Below, one piece after another: positions 25,251 to 33,210 of a stretch of DNA of 64,000 nucleotides. The DNA is taken from contig NZ_CP061320.1 of assembly GCF_018688495.1 (NCBI RefSeq), forward strand, positions 840,586-904,585, written 5' to 3'. How positions within the stretch are numbered: the first letter of the stretch is position 1; every line of letters begins with the position of its first letter. The translations under genes and the position numbers were made by a program. The notes under the pieces are model-generated. The model was not told where the DNA came from, did no database searches, and saw nothing but the letters and a program-made list of their open reading frames with translations. Origin of the DNA: Polynucleobacter sp. Adler-ghost (GTDB lineage Bacteria; Pseudomonadota; Gammaproteobacteria; Burkholderiales; Burkholderiaceae).

Positions 25251-26024
25251 ATGATTGATTTTTTTATGGTCCTATTTCGCGAAGGCGTTGAATCCTTTTT
25301 GATCGTCGCAATTGCGATTGCCTTTATTAAGCAGTTAAAGCAAGAGCAGTTGCTGCCAACCGTCTATGGCGCAATTGCTTCGGCTTTACTTTTCTCAATT
25401 GGGTTAGGTATTGTGTTGGCCTATATTGGTGCCTTGAGTCCTTTATGGGAAGGTGCATTAGCCTTGCTTGCTGCAATCTTAATTCTTAGTTGCACAATTC
25501 AGATGATTCGTTTGGGCCCAAAGATGGGTGCAATGATTCGTCAACAGTTAAGCGATATTACAAATAGAAATGAAAGCCTCTCTAGAGTCGGTCTTTTTGC
25601 GTTTATATTTTTAATGATTTCAAGAGAGGGTATTGAAAGTACCACCTTGGTTGCATCAATAGCTCAACAAAATAATACTGAAGCAATGCTAGTGGGTTGC
25701 GCGCTTGGAATAGTTGCTGCGACGATCTTATCCCTACTTTGGGTTCGTTATGGCAAGCAGATTAATCTAACTCTATTTTTTAATGCTAGCGCCATTTTTA
25801 TGTCGCTATTTTTTATTCAATTGGTAGTTTATTCAATTCATGAATTTTCTGAGGCGAATGTATTGCCCTTGGTGGATAACGTAAGAATTCATTTATTGAC
25901 TGAGCCATACGGGCCCGAAGGAGAAATTGGTACCTGGATCTCGTACATCATTGTAGTAATTCCAATGCTTTATGTTGTTGTTCAAATGCTCAAAAATTCT
26001 GGAAATAAAAGCGTTTCAGTTTGA
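25251..26024 (+). CDS. FTR1-type iron permease
   Basis: A 257-aa membrane protein with about seven helices. The two iron-binding R-E-x-x-E motifs of FTR1/EfeU permeases are present: FREGVESFL near residue 11 and SREGIESTT near residue 124. FTR1 proteins normally carry Fe3+ with an oxidase or with EfeO/EfeB; none of these is encoded nearby. AGAAGG precedes the ATG and a Fur-like palindrome lies just upstream. Confidence 0.85.
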   Translation: MIDFFMVLFREGVESFLIVAIAIAFIKQLKQEQLLPTVYGAIASALLFSIGLGIVLAYIGALSPLWEGALALLAAILILSCTIQMIRLGPKMGAMIRQQLSDITNRNESLSRVGLFAFIFLMISREGIESTTLVASIAQQNNTEAMLVGCALGIVAATILSLLWVRYGKQINLTLFFNASAIFMSLFFIQLVVYSIHEFSEANVLPLVDNVRIHLLTEPYGPEGEIGTWISYIIVVIPMLYVVVQMLKNSGNKSVSV

Positions 26025-26312
26025 TTTAGCAAATAGCGGATTAAAGAATTAAAGATGGCGGTTCGTATCTGTTTTTTTATCAATGTAGATTCAGATTCCA
26101 GTCTTCTGTCAGTTTCGTCTCGGGCGACCAAGACTCTCAATAGTCCACTTGTGGGCTATTTGCTTTCATGGCTCAGGTCACACGCTATTAGTCTAGGATA
26201 TTTTCACCAAGAACTGTCTTTTAAAAGGATGGTTGTGAGTAGGGGGATTTTGACATTCTTGTATTGGTCAAATATCGGTTCAGCGACGCTAATTTAAGGT
26301 AGTTGCTGGTAA

Positions 26313-26329
26313 TGTCGGGTAAACCGACA
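26313..26329 (-). repeat. Possible IS-end remnant, right
   Basis: TGTCGGGTAAACCGACA, itself an inverted repeat (TGTCGG / CCGACA). It mirrors 20897-20913 with one indel. Together they bracket the iron genes within the larger tRNA island. Confidence 0.35.
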
Positions 26330-26444
26330 TTTATGATTGCGATTAAGGGTTAATCCTAGCTATATTCAACCTCACTAAGGGCTAATTTGAACTTGTTATA
26401 GCAAAAGCCCACTCAGGATCGTTATTGGTTGGAGGAGACACTAT

Positions 26445-26465
26445 CCACCTTCGGGTGGTTTTTTT
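26445..26465 (+). terminator. Rho-independent terminator
   Basis: CCACC-TTCG-GGTGG followed by seven T. The short stem with a TTCG loop is a good terminator. The FTR1-like gene ends 420 bp upstream. Confidence 0.65.
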
Positions 26466-26532
26466 CTTTTAAGGGTTTGGATGGAGTCTCGATTAAAACG
26501 ACAAATTTAATAATCGAGTTAGAATAATATTC

Positions 26533-26886
26533 ATGTTGCCTCGCAGTAAAACACTAGTCCTATTAACATGCCTCTTTTTGATTGCATTCAAGGTGGCGGC
26601 TTCAAGTATTTTTATTCAAGCCGCAGTTGAGCGGGCAGAGCTTGCTAATTTTTACGCCAACGGCTCAATATCGCTACAAGCAAACAAGATTTCTCAATTG
26701 GATGATGATAAAGAGCCAGTGCACACCATGTATCTCATGAGTCATGTAACTGCAAATATTACCGAGATTGGGATTACTGTTTTTTCTCCACCGATTTCAG
26801 TAGCTAAATTTTCTATTGCAAATGAAGTTTTGTTTACGCAAAACTTTCCCGACTCAGCGTTTAAACCCCCCAAAGCCACAGCCTAA
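26533..26886 (+). CDS. Secreted hypothetical protein (117 aa)
   Basis: A 117-aa protein with a signal peptide (LVLLTCLFLIAFKVAASS). The mature part has no known motif. It lies alone between a terminator and the Pal-like gene, inside the island. Confidence 0.45.
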   Translation: MLPRSKTLVLLTCLFLIAFKVAASSIFIQAAVERAELANFYANGSISLQANKISQLDDDKEPVHTMYLMSHVTANITEIGITVFSPPISVAKFSIANEVLFTQNFPDSAFKPPKATA

Positions 26887-26969
26887 TCTTCTTAGGTGGG
26901 ACATGCTTTAGCGGCATGTCTCTTTGCTATTTGGCTAGTAGTGTTTAGCCATGTTTGGGAAATTTCATC

Positions 26970-27461
26970 ATGTTTAAATTTGTAAAAATATTGCCGTTGG
27001 CATTATTAGTTTTATTCGTATCCGCGTGTAGTAGCGTTAAGTTAGATGAAGCCAATGATGTCGCTACTGTAAATGCTGGCGGCTCAATGACATACGATCC
27101 CATTAGTGATCCCAAGTCTAGTGTGTATGGCAAGCGATCCATTTATTTTGAGTTTGATAGCTATACCGTAGATCCGAAGTATGTTTCAACTATCTCCGCA
27201 CACGCTGCTTACTTAAAATCGTTTCAAAAGCAAAAAGTCTCCGTGATCATTCAAGGCAATACGGATGATCGTGGAACTGCGGAATATAACTTAGCCCTAG
27301 GTCAAAAGCGCTCCGAATCTGTTAAGAAAGCCCTAGTTGCTCAAGGTGTTAGTGAATCTCAGTTGGAGGCGGTGAGCTTTGGTAAAGAAAAGCCAGCTGA
27401 CCCTGCTCAGACAGAAGCGGCATTTAAAGAAAACCGCCGTGCTGATTTTGTGTATCGCTAA
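26970..27461 (+). CDS. Pal/OmpA-like peptidoglycan-associated lipoprotein
   Basis: Start chosen at 26970, giving a lipoprotein signal MFKFVKILPLALLVLFVSAC and 163 aa. The OmpA C-terminal domain contains IYFEFDSYTV, VIIQGNTDDRGTAEYNLALG, KRSESVKKALV and FKENRRADFVYR, the Pal peptidoglycan-binding set. True pal lies next to tolB in the core genome, so this island copy is probably an accessory paralogue. The next lipoprotein gene starts 17 bp after its stop. Confidence 0.82.
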   Translation: MFKFVKILPLALLVLFVSACSSVKLDEANDVATVNAGGSMTYDPISDPKSSVYGKRSIYFEFDSYTVDPKYVSTISAHAAYLKSFQKQKVSVIIQGNTDDRGTAEYNLALGQKRSESVKKALVAQGVSESQLEAVSFGKEKPADPAQTEAAFKENRRADFVYR

Positions 27462-27478
27462 ACATAAAAGGCTATTTA

Positions 27479-28006
27479 ATGAAAAATATATTCAAACTCA
27501 GTTTGATAGGGGTTGCTTTCCTAAGTGGATGCGCAACAAACACTACATCCACTAGCCCGGTGCAGGCTGTTAAAGCGCCAGCACCAGCTCCAATGAAAGC
27601 AATAGCTCCAATTCAGTCAGCCACCGTTGCTAAACGACTCAATGACTGTATTGTGCGAACCAATCAAAGCGCCGATGCATTGCTGGTAGACAGTCAAATT
27701 ATCGCCGTTACAAGGAACAATCCTCATGCAAAGGCTCTCTTTAATTCAGCCGATAAATTAACTGACCAGCAGATAATTGCGCTTAAAAGTTACTTGGCGG
27801 AAGCAAATACTTGTCGCCCAGTTGCTACTGAGGGCTTAAGCCCTGAGTTGAACTCAATTTATCAAGAGTTCTTTAAAAAAATTGATGGCGTCTATGCAGA
27901 TCTTATTGCTAGAAAGATCACCATTGGTGTGGCTAATCAAGAAAGGCAATTACTCATTCAAGATGCTCGAATGAAGCGGTTAGCTGTGCAAACTAAAAAG
28001 AGTTAG
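27479..28006 (+). CDS. Lipoprotein of unknown function
   Basis: A 175-aa protein with lipobox LSGC at residues 16-19 and an Ala/Pro/Thr-rich linker, then a helical domain with LNDCIVRTNQSADALLVD and AEANTCRP. Two cysteines in the mature part could form a disulfide. It is 17 bp behind the Pal-like gene and 12 bp before the next gene, so it belongs to the same operon. Family unknown to me. Confidence 0.65.
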   Translation: MKNIFKLSLIGVAFLSGCATNTTSTSPVQAVKAPAPAPMKAIAPIQSATVAKRLNDCIVRTNQSADALLVDSQIIAVTRNNPHAKALFNSADKLTDQQIIALKSYLAEANTCRPVATEGLSPELNSIYQEFFKKIDGVYADLIARKITIGVANQERQLLIQDARMKRLAVQTKKS

Positions 28007-28018
28007 TGAGATTGGTTT

Positions 28019-28327
28019 ATGGCTAGATATAAATTTACATGCCACTCTTGCAGGTTCGAATGTATTAGCGGCATAGGTAGAGAGGTTGGACTTCACTCCT
28101 CCAAAGTAGTGATGGTCTGTAAATCCTGCTCAACCATTGATGCTTATAAGGTTGCTCACCCAGGGAGTATGAATACAGAAATTAGTATCTCGCCTGCTTG
28201 CACAAGTTGCCTCTCAGGCAAGCATTTGGCGGAGTGGGATGGGCTTACTTGCCCACATTGCAATATGAATATGAGGGCAATAGGTAGTGATATAGATGCT
28301 GAGAAGACACGTTTCAAATACTGGTGA
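28019..28327 (+). CDS. Zinc-ribbon-like hypothetical protein
   Basis: A 102-aa protein with four CxxC pairs (FTCHSCRF, VCKSCST, ACTSCLSG, LTCPHCNM), enough for two zinc ribbons. It follows the lipoprotein after 12 bp and precedes the DUF2789 gene by 12 bp. Family unknown. Confidence 0.6.
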   Translation: MARYKFTCHSCRFECISGIGREVGLHSSKVVMVCKSCSTIDAYKVAHPGSMNTEISISPACTSCLSGKHLAEWDGLTCPHCNMNMRAIGSDIDAEKTRFKYW

Positions 28328-28339
28328 AGGAGAGTTCCT

Positions 28340-28612
28340 ATGAGTATCAACAAAAGAACTTTAGAGGAACTATTTGAGCAATTAGGGCTTTCGTCACAAA
28401 AAATTCATATGGAGAGATACATAGAAAGGCATCAGCTCAAGCCAGGGTCAACTCTTCAGGATGCCATTTACTGGGCGCCAGATCAAAAAGTATTTATGAT
28501 TAAAGCTAAGGCCCAAGACTCAGAGTGGTCAGAGGCAGTTGATCAATTTGCTAATTTGCTCATAAAAAAGTTATCTGTTTCATACCTCAGCCATGAAGAC
28601 CTTACAAAATAG
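28340..28612 (+). CDS. DUF2789 family protein
   Basis: A 90-aa helical protein with the DUF2789 pattern: LEELFEQLGLSSQK, FIERH-type YIERHQLKPGSTLQDA, YWAPDQKVFMIKAKAQDSEW and EAVDQFANLL. GGAGAG lies nine bases before the start. The function of the family is not known. It is the last intact gene of this small operon before the broken FGE-like gene. Confidence 0.75.
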   Translation: MSINKRTLEELFEQLGLSSQKIHMERYIERHQLKPGSTLQDAIYWAPDQKVFMIKAKAQDSEWSEAVDQFANLLIKKLSVSYLSHEDLTK

Positions 28613-28619
28613 TATTGCT

Positions 28620-29519
28620 ATGAGTTTTACTTATATTCCTGCCGGAAGTTTCTTAATGGGCAGTAATGAAACAGAAAATTCATTAAGACAAGATTTTCCT
28701 CAATATGAATTAGCCCGGCTCTCTGAATTTCATGATGAAAGCCCACCGCACAAAGTAATCATTACTAAGCCATTTTGGATGGGACAGCATCCTGTCACTA
28801 TTAAGCAGTTTGAGTTATTTTTGACTCACTCTGGATATATACCTGAATCAATCCGAGATGGGACTGGTGGATATGGATTTAACCCACTGGATACTCACTT
28901 AAAGACTTCAGATGATGAAGTGTTTGAAGGTCGAAATACCTAGTATGCATGGGATGAAGCAGGGTTTACTCAGGCAGACGATTTTCCAGTGGTGAACATT
29001 ACTTGGAATGATGCTAATGCTATGGCAAAGTGGTTAAGTGAGAAAGAGGGCAAAAAGTATCGACTGCCAACTGAAGCCGAGTGGGAATACGCCTGCCGAG
29101 CTGGCACAAATAGTAGGTACTTTACCGGCGACGATCCCAACACACTTACTTCATATGCCAAAGTGTTTGATTTAGATACCGTAAAGATTTGGCCACAGTG
29201 GCAACAGTATGCTCTTGACTTTCATAGTCATCATGAATTTGCAGCTCCCGTTGGCAGTTTTCTTCCTAACCCATTTGGTCTTTATGACATGATCGGGAAC
29301 GTATGGGAGTGGTGTTCTGATTGGTATGCTGAAAATTACTATCAATATTCACCTACCATTGATCCACAAGGTCCTAATGAGGGCGAGGCAAAAGTCAGGC
29401 GTGGCGGTTCATGGCACACATGGCCCTTATATTGTCGGTCTTCTTTTAGAAATGTGAATACGCCCGAGTCTCGTTACATCTTGGCAGGTATGAGGTTAGT
29501 ATTAGAGGGCTCAGATTGA
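28620..29519 (+). pseudogene. Formylglycine-generating-enzyme-like (SUMF1) gene broken by in-frame TAG
   Basis: One frame encodes the whole family domain, MSFTYIPAGSFLMGS through WNDANAMAKWLSEKEGKKY, RLPTEAEWEYACRAGT, GNVWEWCSDWYAENYY and VRRGGSWHTWPLYCRSSFRN. A single TAG at 28941-28943, after EGRNT and before YAWDEAGF, interrupts it; one base change from CAG (Gln) would explain it. Without the stop it would have 299 codons, a normal length. The family includes formylglycine-generating enzymes and other iron/copper C-lectin-fold oxidases. No sulfatase is nearby. A pseudogene, read-through or base-calling error are all possible. Confidence 0.75.
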
Positions 29520-29597
29520 AAAAGATGATTTGGGTCTTTTATGACAGAATTGCCAAACAGTGGTATCCATAAAATAAAGCCAACGCTCCAGGACCAT

Positions 29598-29873
29598 ATG
29601 AAACTTCTTATTCTTACCATGATCATGATAGGTTCATCGTTAGCTATGGCTGATGACAAAATTTCTGATGATGAGATTAAGACAGTCTTAATTCAACAAT
29701 CGATTCAAGCCTATGGCGGCGAGTGTCCTTGTCCGTACAGTAAGTCACCCAAAGGCGTGCAATGTGGACTGAATAGTGCCTATTCCAAAATAGATCGATT
29801 TACTATTTTGTGTTATTCATCGAATGTTACTCAAAAGATGATAAAAGAATATCGAGACAAAAATGGGCTATGA
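29598..29873 (+). CDS. Small secreted cysteine-rich protein
   Basis: Start at 29598, with AGGA five bases before; the upstream frame from 29541 adds an unlikely 19 residues. The 91-aa product has a signal peptide (LLILTMIMIGSSLAMA) and the motif GECPCPYS, then GVQCGLNSAYSK and LCYSSNV. Short secreted proteins with C-P-C-P-Y and a following C-G-x-N/R-S-A-Y-S are common in bacteria and uncharacterised. Last gene of the island. Confidence 0.65.
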   Translation: MKLLILTMIMIGSSLAMADDKISDDEIKTVLIQQSIQAYGGECPCPYSKSPKGVQCGLNSAYSKIDRFTILCYSSNVTQKMIKEYRDKNGL

Positions 29874-29979
29874 AGGTGTGCTTTTAGTTATTGAATAAGT
29901 CATTGCACAGTTTATTACACAGTCCCGATTTAAGCGTCTAAGTCATTGAAATATATACACATTCCAATAGCCACGAATT

Positions 29980-30026
29980 CTTCTAAGGCGTAGGTCGCAC
30001 GTTCGAATCGTGCTGGGCAGGCCAAA
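29980..30026 (+). repeat. Right attachment repeat (copy of tRNA-Arg 3' end)
   Basis: Identical over 47 bp to 20695-20741. It lacks the 5' half of the tRNA, so it is not a gene. It is preceded by GAATT, which also precedes the weaker copy at 32128. Confidence 0.9.
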
Positions 30027-30184
30027 AAAGTTCTACCCCCTCCCTTTAAATCATAGCTTTTGTCAGTCTTTCTACTAGAGACGGCACTTACTTGGTTATC
30101 CAAGATAGCAAAAACTTGTCCGAAGCGCCAGTTGCATTAAAAAACCCTTGAATCAGTTTCAATCTTGAGGATATACTTTTGCCA
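30027..30184. other. Intergenic, no gene seen
   Basis: AT-rich stretch between the right attachment repeat and the glycine riboswitch. It probably contains the promoter for the riboswitch transcript, but I cannot fix its elements. Confidence 0.3.
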
Positions 30185-30376
30185 AGCAGGAGAGTGAGAT
30201 CTGATCTCCACCGAAGGCGCAAACTCCCATGAACGCTCAGGTATCCATTAGGAAGGTACTGCTTATCCTAAATAGCCGTCTGGAGAGACACCATTTTATG
30301 GTGCACCGAAGGAGCAAGCACTCAGCCACGCTGTAGTGTGAATCTCTCAGGTATCAGGGACAGGGGGAGCGGCAGC
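30185..30376 (+). promoter_or_regulatory. Tandem glycine riboswitch
   Basis: Two consecutive aptamers. The first (about 30185-30262) has GGAGAG, ACCGAAGGCGCAA and GCTCAGGTA; the second (about 30276-30373) has GGAGAG, ACCGAAGGAGCAA, TCTCTCAGGTA and GGGACAG. These are the conserved core elements in the right order and spacing. Such switches normally activate glycine cleavage or glycine transport genes, yet the only gene downstream is a 61-aa unknown protein. A strong ribosome site (AGGAGA) and a six-codon frame (MHTLPS) follow at about 30396-30429. Confidence 0.88.
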
Positions 30377-30491
30377 CATATTGATATGGCACTTTAGGAG
30401 ATTTCGAATGCACACACTTCCGAGCTAATTCAGTTTTTGCTAACGCAGATCAATTGATTCAATTTTCACTTACTGAATAAGGATATACATC

Positions 30492-30677
30492 ATGAGCAAT
30501 AAACTAGTCCAAGAGGCCCCCTTCCATCCTGGATATGAGGACGCTTCATATAAAAATGAAGTTCCACCAGCAATTGCTGAATTAGAGAGCTTTAGAAAAA
30601 CGAATGCTCGACATCTTGGCTTTTCGGAGCTAATAGTAGATTTCTGCAAGTCTTCAAAGTCGTTTACTCCAGCCTGA
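30492..30677 (+). CDS. 61-aa unknown protein behind the glycine riboswitch
   Basis: A 61-aa soluble protein (MSNKLVQEAPFHPGYEDASY to FCKSSKSFTPA) with AAGGA eight bases before the ATG, followed after 12 bp by a terminator. No motif that I know. It is the only sizeable frame between riboswitch and terminator, so it is either a new glycine-regulated small protein or the remains of a replaced gene. Confidence 0.5.
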   Translation: MSNKLVQEAPFHPGYEDASYKNEVPPAIAELESFRKTNARHLGFSELIVDFCKSSKSFTPA

Positions 30678-30689
30678 ATGTTAATTAAA

Positions 30690-30719
30690 AGCCCCAGTTA
30701 GAAATAGCTGGGGTTTTTT
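30690..30719 (+). terminator. Rho-independent terminator
   Basis: CCCCAGTTA-GAAA-TAGCTGGGG, a 9-bp stem with one G-T pair, followed by six T. It closes the riboswitch unit. Confidence 0.9.
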
Positions 30720-30720
30720 C

Positions 30721-30763
30721 AAGGCATATCTGGCGCGTTCGAATCCTGATGGGCGAGCCAAAA
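30721..30763 (+). repeat. Decayed copy of tRNA-Arg 3' end
   Basis: Resembles 20702-20745 over about 43 bp with roughly one in four bases changed. The T-loop core GTTCGAATC and GGGC...GCCAAA are kept. It probably marks an older integration event. Confidence 0.6.
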
Positions 30764-31007
30764 TTTCATGTATACCTCATTCTGGAGTGGTCCATAACTA
30801 AAGCTAAGTTAATTCAATATCAATGTCATGAAACTTACCATTCATAGTTAGAGACATTCGGGTCTCCTGTGCTGTTTCGGATCGCCTTAAAGCATTGCAC
30901 TATCTGTAGAACATTCAGGGGTAATCCCTACGATGACGATGTTAGCTCGCATGTTAGATTGTTGGTAGTCAAAAACTTTTATAACAAGCATTGAATATGG
31001 AGAGAAC
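30764..31007. other. Intergenic, no gene seen
   Basis: No coding frame or RNA gene is evident. The upstream region of the FAH-family gene must lie here; I see no operator-like repeat. Confidence 0.3.
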
Positions 31008-32033
31008 ATGGGCAACCAAAGACGTGAATTCTTAAAAGTATCTGCCATAGCTGGCGGTGCCGCGCTAACTACCCCCTTTATTGCAAATCAGGCTGAGGCA
31101 GCTGGACCTGGTGCGGGCGCTGTAAGGCTTGCTAATCCTGACATGGCAAAGAACATGACTGTTCTAAATTACAAAGTGGACAACAAATATGTTCTCGGCG
31201 TCAAGACAGACAAAGGCATTTTAGATGTTGCTAAGGCTGCAAAACAATTCAAAGTGAAGGCGCCAATTAATACTGATGATTTGATTCAGAATGGTGATCA
31301 AGGTCTAGGTAAGCTAGTAGGTCTGGCATTGAGTAAGGGCGGCCCAAATTTGTTTTTGGACGAATCTAAAATCGAATATGCACCAGCTGTTACCAACCCC
31401 GAGAAAATTATCTGCGTGGGATTGAACTATGCAAAGCATGCTAAAGAAACCAATAATCCTATCCCGACCTTACCAATTTTATTCAATAAATTTAATAACA
31501 CACTCAACAGCCACAACGGCGTTGTAAAGGCATCATTAGTCAACGCAGAAAAGTTTGACTACGAAGCAGAGTTAGTTATTGTGATGGGTAGGCGTGCGTA
31601 TAACGTTAGTGAGGCCGATGCATTGTCATATGTATTTGGCTATGCAACAGGACAAGACTTTACAGCGCGGGAATTACAGCAACGCAGTAGCCAGTGGATG
31701 ATTGGTAAAACTAATGATGGTTTTGCGCCTATAGGCCCATATATTTTGACATCAGATTTAGTTGGAAATCCAAATCAACTAAAAATTGAGCAATACGTTA
31801 ATGGTGAGGTTCGTCAGTCATCCAATACTAATGATATGGTTTTTAATTGCGCTCAAATCATTAGCTATGCCTCCAAAATTTTTACTCTAGAGCCAGGCGA
31901 TATTATTTTTACTGGCACCCCAGAAGGAGTGATAACAGGGTATCCAAAAGATAAGCAGGTTTGGCTAAAGCCTGGCGACAAGCTCGAGACACGCATTGAA
32001 AAGTTAGGTAATCTCAAATTTACCGTGGCCTGA
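31008..32033 (+). CDS. Fumarylacetoacetate hydrolase family protein with Tat signal
   Basis: A 341-aa protein. A twin-arginine signal (NQRREFLKVSAIAGGAAL...ANQAEA) is unusual for this normally cytosolic family. The FAH domain shows IICVGLNYAKHAKET, the metal-site residues in YEAELVIVMGRRA, GQDFTARELQQRSSQWM and FTGTPEGVITGY. Members cleave or isomerise acylpyruvates and related dicarboxylates. It lies between two decayed tRNA-Arg fragments, so it may itself be acquired. GGAGAG precedes the ATG. Confidence 0.85.
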   Translation: MGNQRREFLKVSAIAGGAALTTPFIANQAEAAGPGAGAVRLANPDMAKNMTVLNYKVDNKYVLGVKTDKGILDVAKAAKQFKVKAPINTDDLIQNGDQGLGKLVGLALSKGGPNLFLDESKIEYAPAVTNPEKIICVGLNYAKHAKETNNPIPTLPILFNKFNNTLNSHNGVVKASLVNAEKFDYEAELVIVMGRRAYNVSEADALSYVFGYATGQDFTARELQQRSSQWMIGKTNDGFAPIGPYILTSDLVGNPNQLKIEQYVNGEVRQSSNTNDMVFNCAQIISYASKIFTLEPGDIIFTGTPEGVITGYPKDKQVWLKPGDKLETRIEKLGNLKFTVA

Positions 32034-32045
32034 TTCAGAATCTAA

Positions 32046-32075
32046 AACCCTCATCAGAAATGGTGAGGTTTTTTT
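32046..32075 (+). terminator. Rho-independent terminator after FAH-family gene
   Basis: ACCCTCATCA-GAAA-TGGTGAGGT, a bulged stem with GAAA loop, followed by seven T. Confidence 0.75.
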
Positions 32076-32127
32076 CTTTCCATCTGTAAGCCATTGAAGT
32101 AACAAGAGATTCAAGCAATACCGAATT

Positions 32128-32167
32128 CTTCTAGGGCATAGCTGGCACCTTCAATCGTATTGGGAGG
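32128..32167 (+). repeat. Second decayed copy of tRNA-Arg 3' end
   Basis: CTTCTAGGGCATAGCTGGCA and the bases after it align with the tRNA-Arg 3' half with many changes. The preceding CGAATT also matches the sequence just before the repeat at 29980, which makes chance similarity unlikely. Confidence 0.5.
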
Positions 32168-32263
32168 ATCACCCAGAGGGCACCTCTTTTGCCCTACACA
32201 TTTCCTATCCATCGATATACTAGTCCTGACATTTTTGAGGTTCATAGACGATAGGAGATATTC

Positions 32264-33178
32264 GTGAAAAGCAAAAAACTCAGTACAAACTGTTTAATCG
32301 CTGCAACTTTGTTCTTGGGCATAGCTCATGCTCACGCTGCCAGCCAAACACTTGAAAAAATGAAGTCTACTGGCGCGATTACTATGGGTGTTCGTGAATC
32401 GTCTATTCCAATGTCATATACCACTGGCGATAGTCGCTTTGATGGGTATCACGTTGAAGTTTGCCGCATGATTTTGGCTGACCTAAAAGATAAATTAGGT
32501 TTGAGTACTTTGCGCATTAATTATCAGCCCGTTACATCTCAGAACCGTGTACCTTTGGTTCAAAACGGCACGGTTGATATTGAGTGTGGAACAACAACAA
32601 ACAATACTGCACGCGCTAAGGATGTGGGTTTTGCAAACACACTGTATGTTGAAGAGGTTCGGATCGCAGTAAAAGCAAACTCGGGCATCACTTCAATTGC
32701 TCAGCTAGCCAGCAAAAAAGTTGCTACAACTACCGGGACTACTTCAGTACAGTTATTACGTAAACATGAAAAAGCCAACGGCGTGAATTTTGACGAAGTA
32801 TTTGGCAAGGATCATGCCGACAGCTTCTTATTGCTAGAGTCGGGTCGTGCAGATGCATTCGTCATGGATGGTTCAATCCTGGCTGGCAATATTGCTAACT
32901 CCAAGAATCCAAAGGACTATAAGATTGTTGGTGAGGTACTTTCAACTGAGCCTATCGCTATCATGGTTCCAAAGAATGACCCCGAGTTTAAGGCAGCCGT
33001 AAATGCTGCAATTGCTAAGATTGTGGCTAATGGCAATATGCCTAAGCTTTGGAATAAATGGTTTTTAGCCCCAATCCCGCCAAAAAATATTGTTGTAGGT
33101 CTTGAGTTGTCACCAGCAACGAAAAATGCGTGGGCCAATCTCAACGACAAGCCTGCCGAAGACTACAATAAAAAATAA
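32264..33178 (+). CDS. gltI: ABC transporter substrate-binding protein, glutamate/aspartate type
   Basis: A 304-aa periplasmic protein with a signal peptide (CLIAATLFLGIAHAHAAS). The family-3 solute-binding fold shows GAITMGVRESSIPMSY, GYHVEVCRMI, NGTVDIECGTTTNNTAR and the hinge GTTSVQLLRKH. It starts at GTG with TAGGAG upstream. It heads the four-gene set with two permeases and an ATPase. The arginine-containing NNTARAKDV block fits the GltI group for glutamate and aspartate. Confidence 0.88.
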   Translation: MKSKKLSTNCLIAATLFLGIAHAHAASQTLEKMKSTGAITMGVRESSIPMSYTTGDSRFDGYHVEVCRMILADLKDKLGLSTLRINYQPVTSQNRVPLVQNGTVDIECGTTTNNTARAKDVGFANTLYVEEVRIAVKANSGITSIAQLASKKVATTTGTTSVQLLRKHEKANGVNFDEVFGKDHADSFLLLESGRADAFVMDGSILAGNIANSKNPKDYKIVGEVLSTEPIAIMVPKNDPEFKAAVNAAIAKIVANGNMPKLWNKWFLAPIPPKNIVVGLELSPATKNAWANLNDKPAEDYNKK

Positions 33179-33210
33179 TCGATAGCCCTCACTAAATACG
33201 AGCCAATAAT

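Larger units (their letters stand above)
26025..26532. other. Long gap, no convincing gene
   Basis: An 80-aa plus-strand frame at 26055-26297 lacks a ribosome site and family resemblance, so I do not call it. The stretch includes the IS-end-like sequence at 26313 and a hairpin at 26445. Confidence 0.4.
20742..29979. mobile_element. Genomic island integrated at tRNA-Arg
   Basis: About 9.2 kb between two perfect 47-bp repeats of the tRNA-Arg 3' end. Content: an iron-reduction/uptake/storage module at left, then lipoproteins, a DUF2789 protein, a broken sulfatase-modifying-enzyme-like gene and small proteins. No integrase, recombinase or intact transposase is visible, so the element is probably no longer self-mobile or was mobilised in trans. 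Confidence 0.75.

Noticed and set aside
26055..26297. 80-aa plus-strand frame after the FTR1-like gene
   Set aside because: No ribosome site, no family resemblance and Ser-rich random-looking composition; kept only as part of the gap description.
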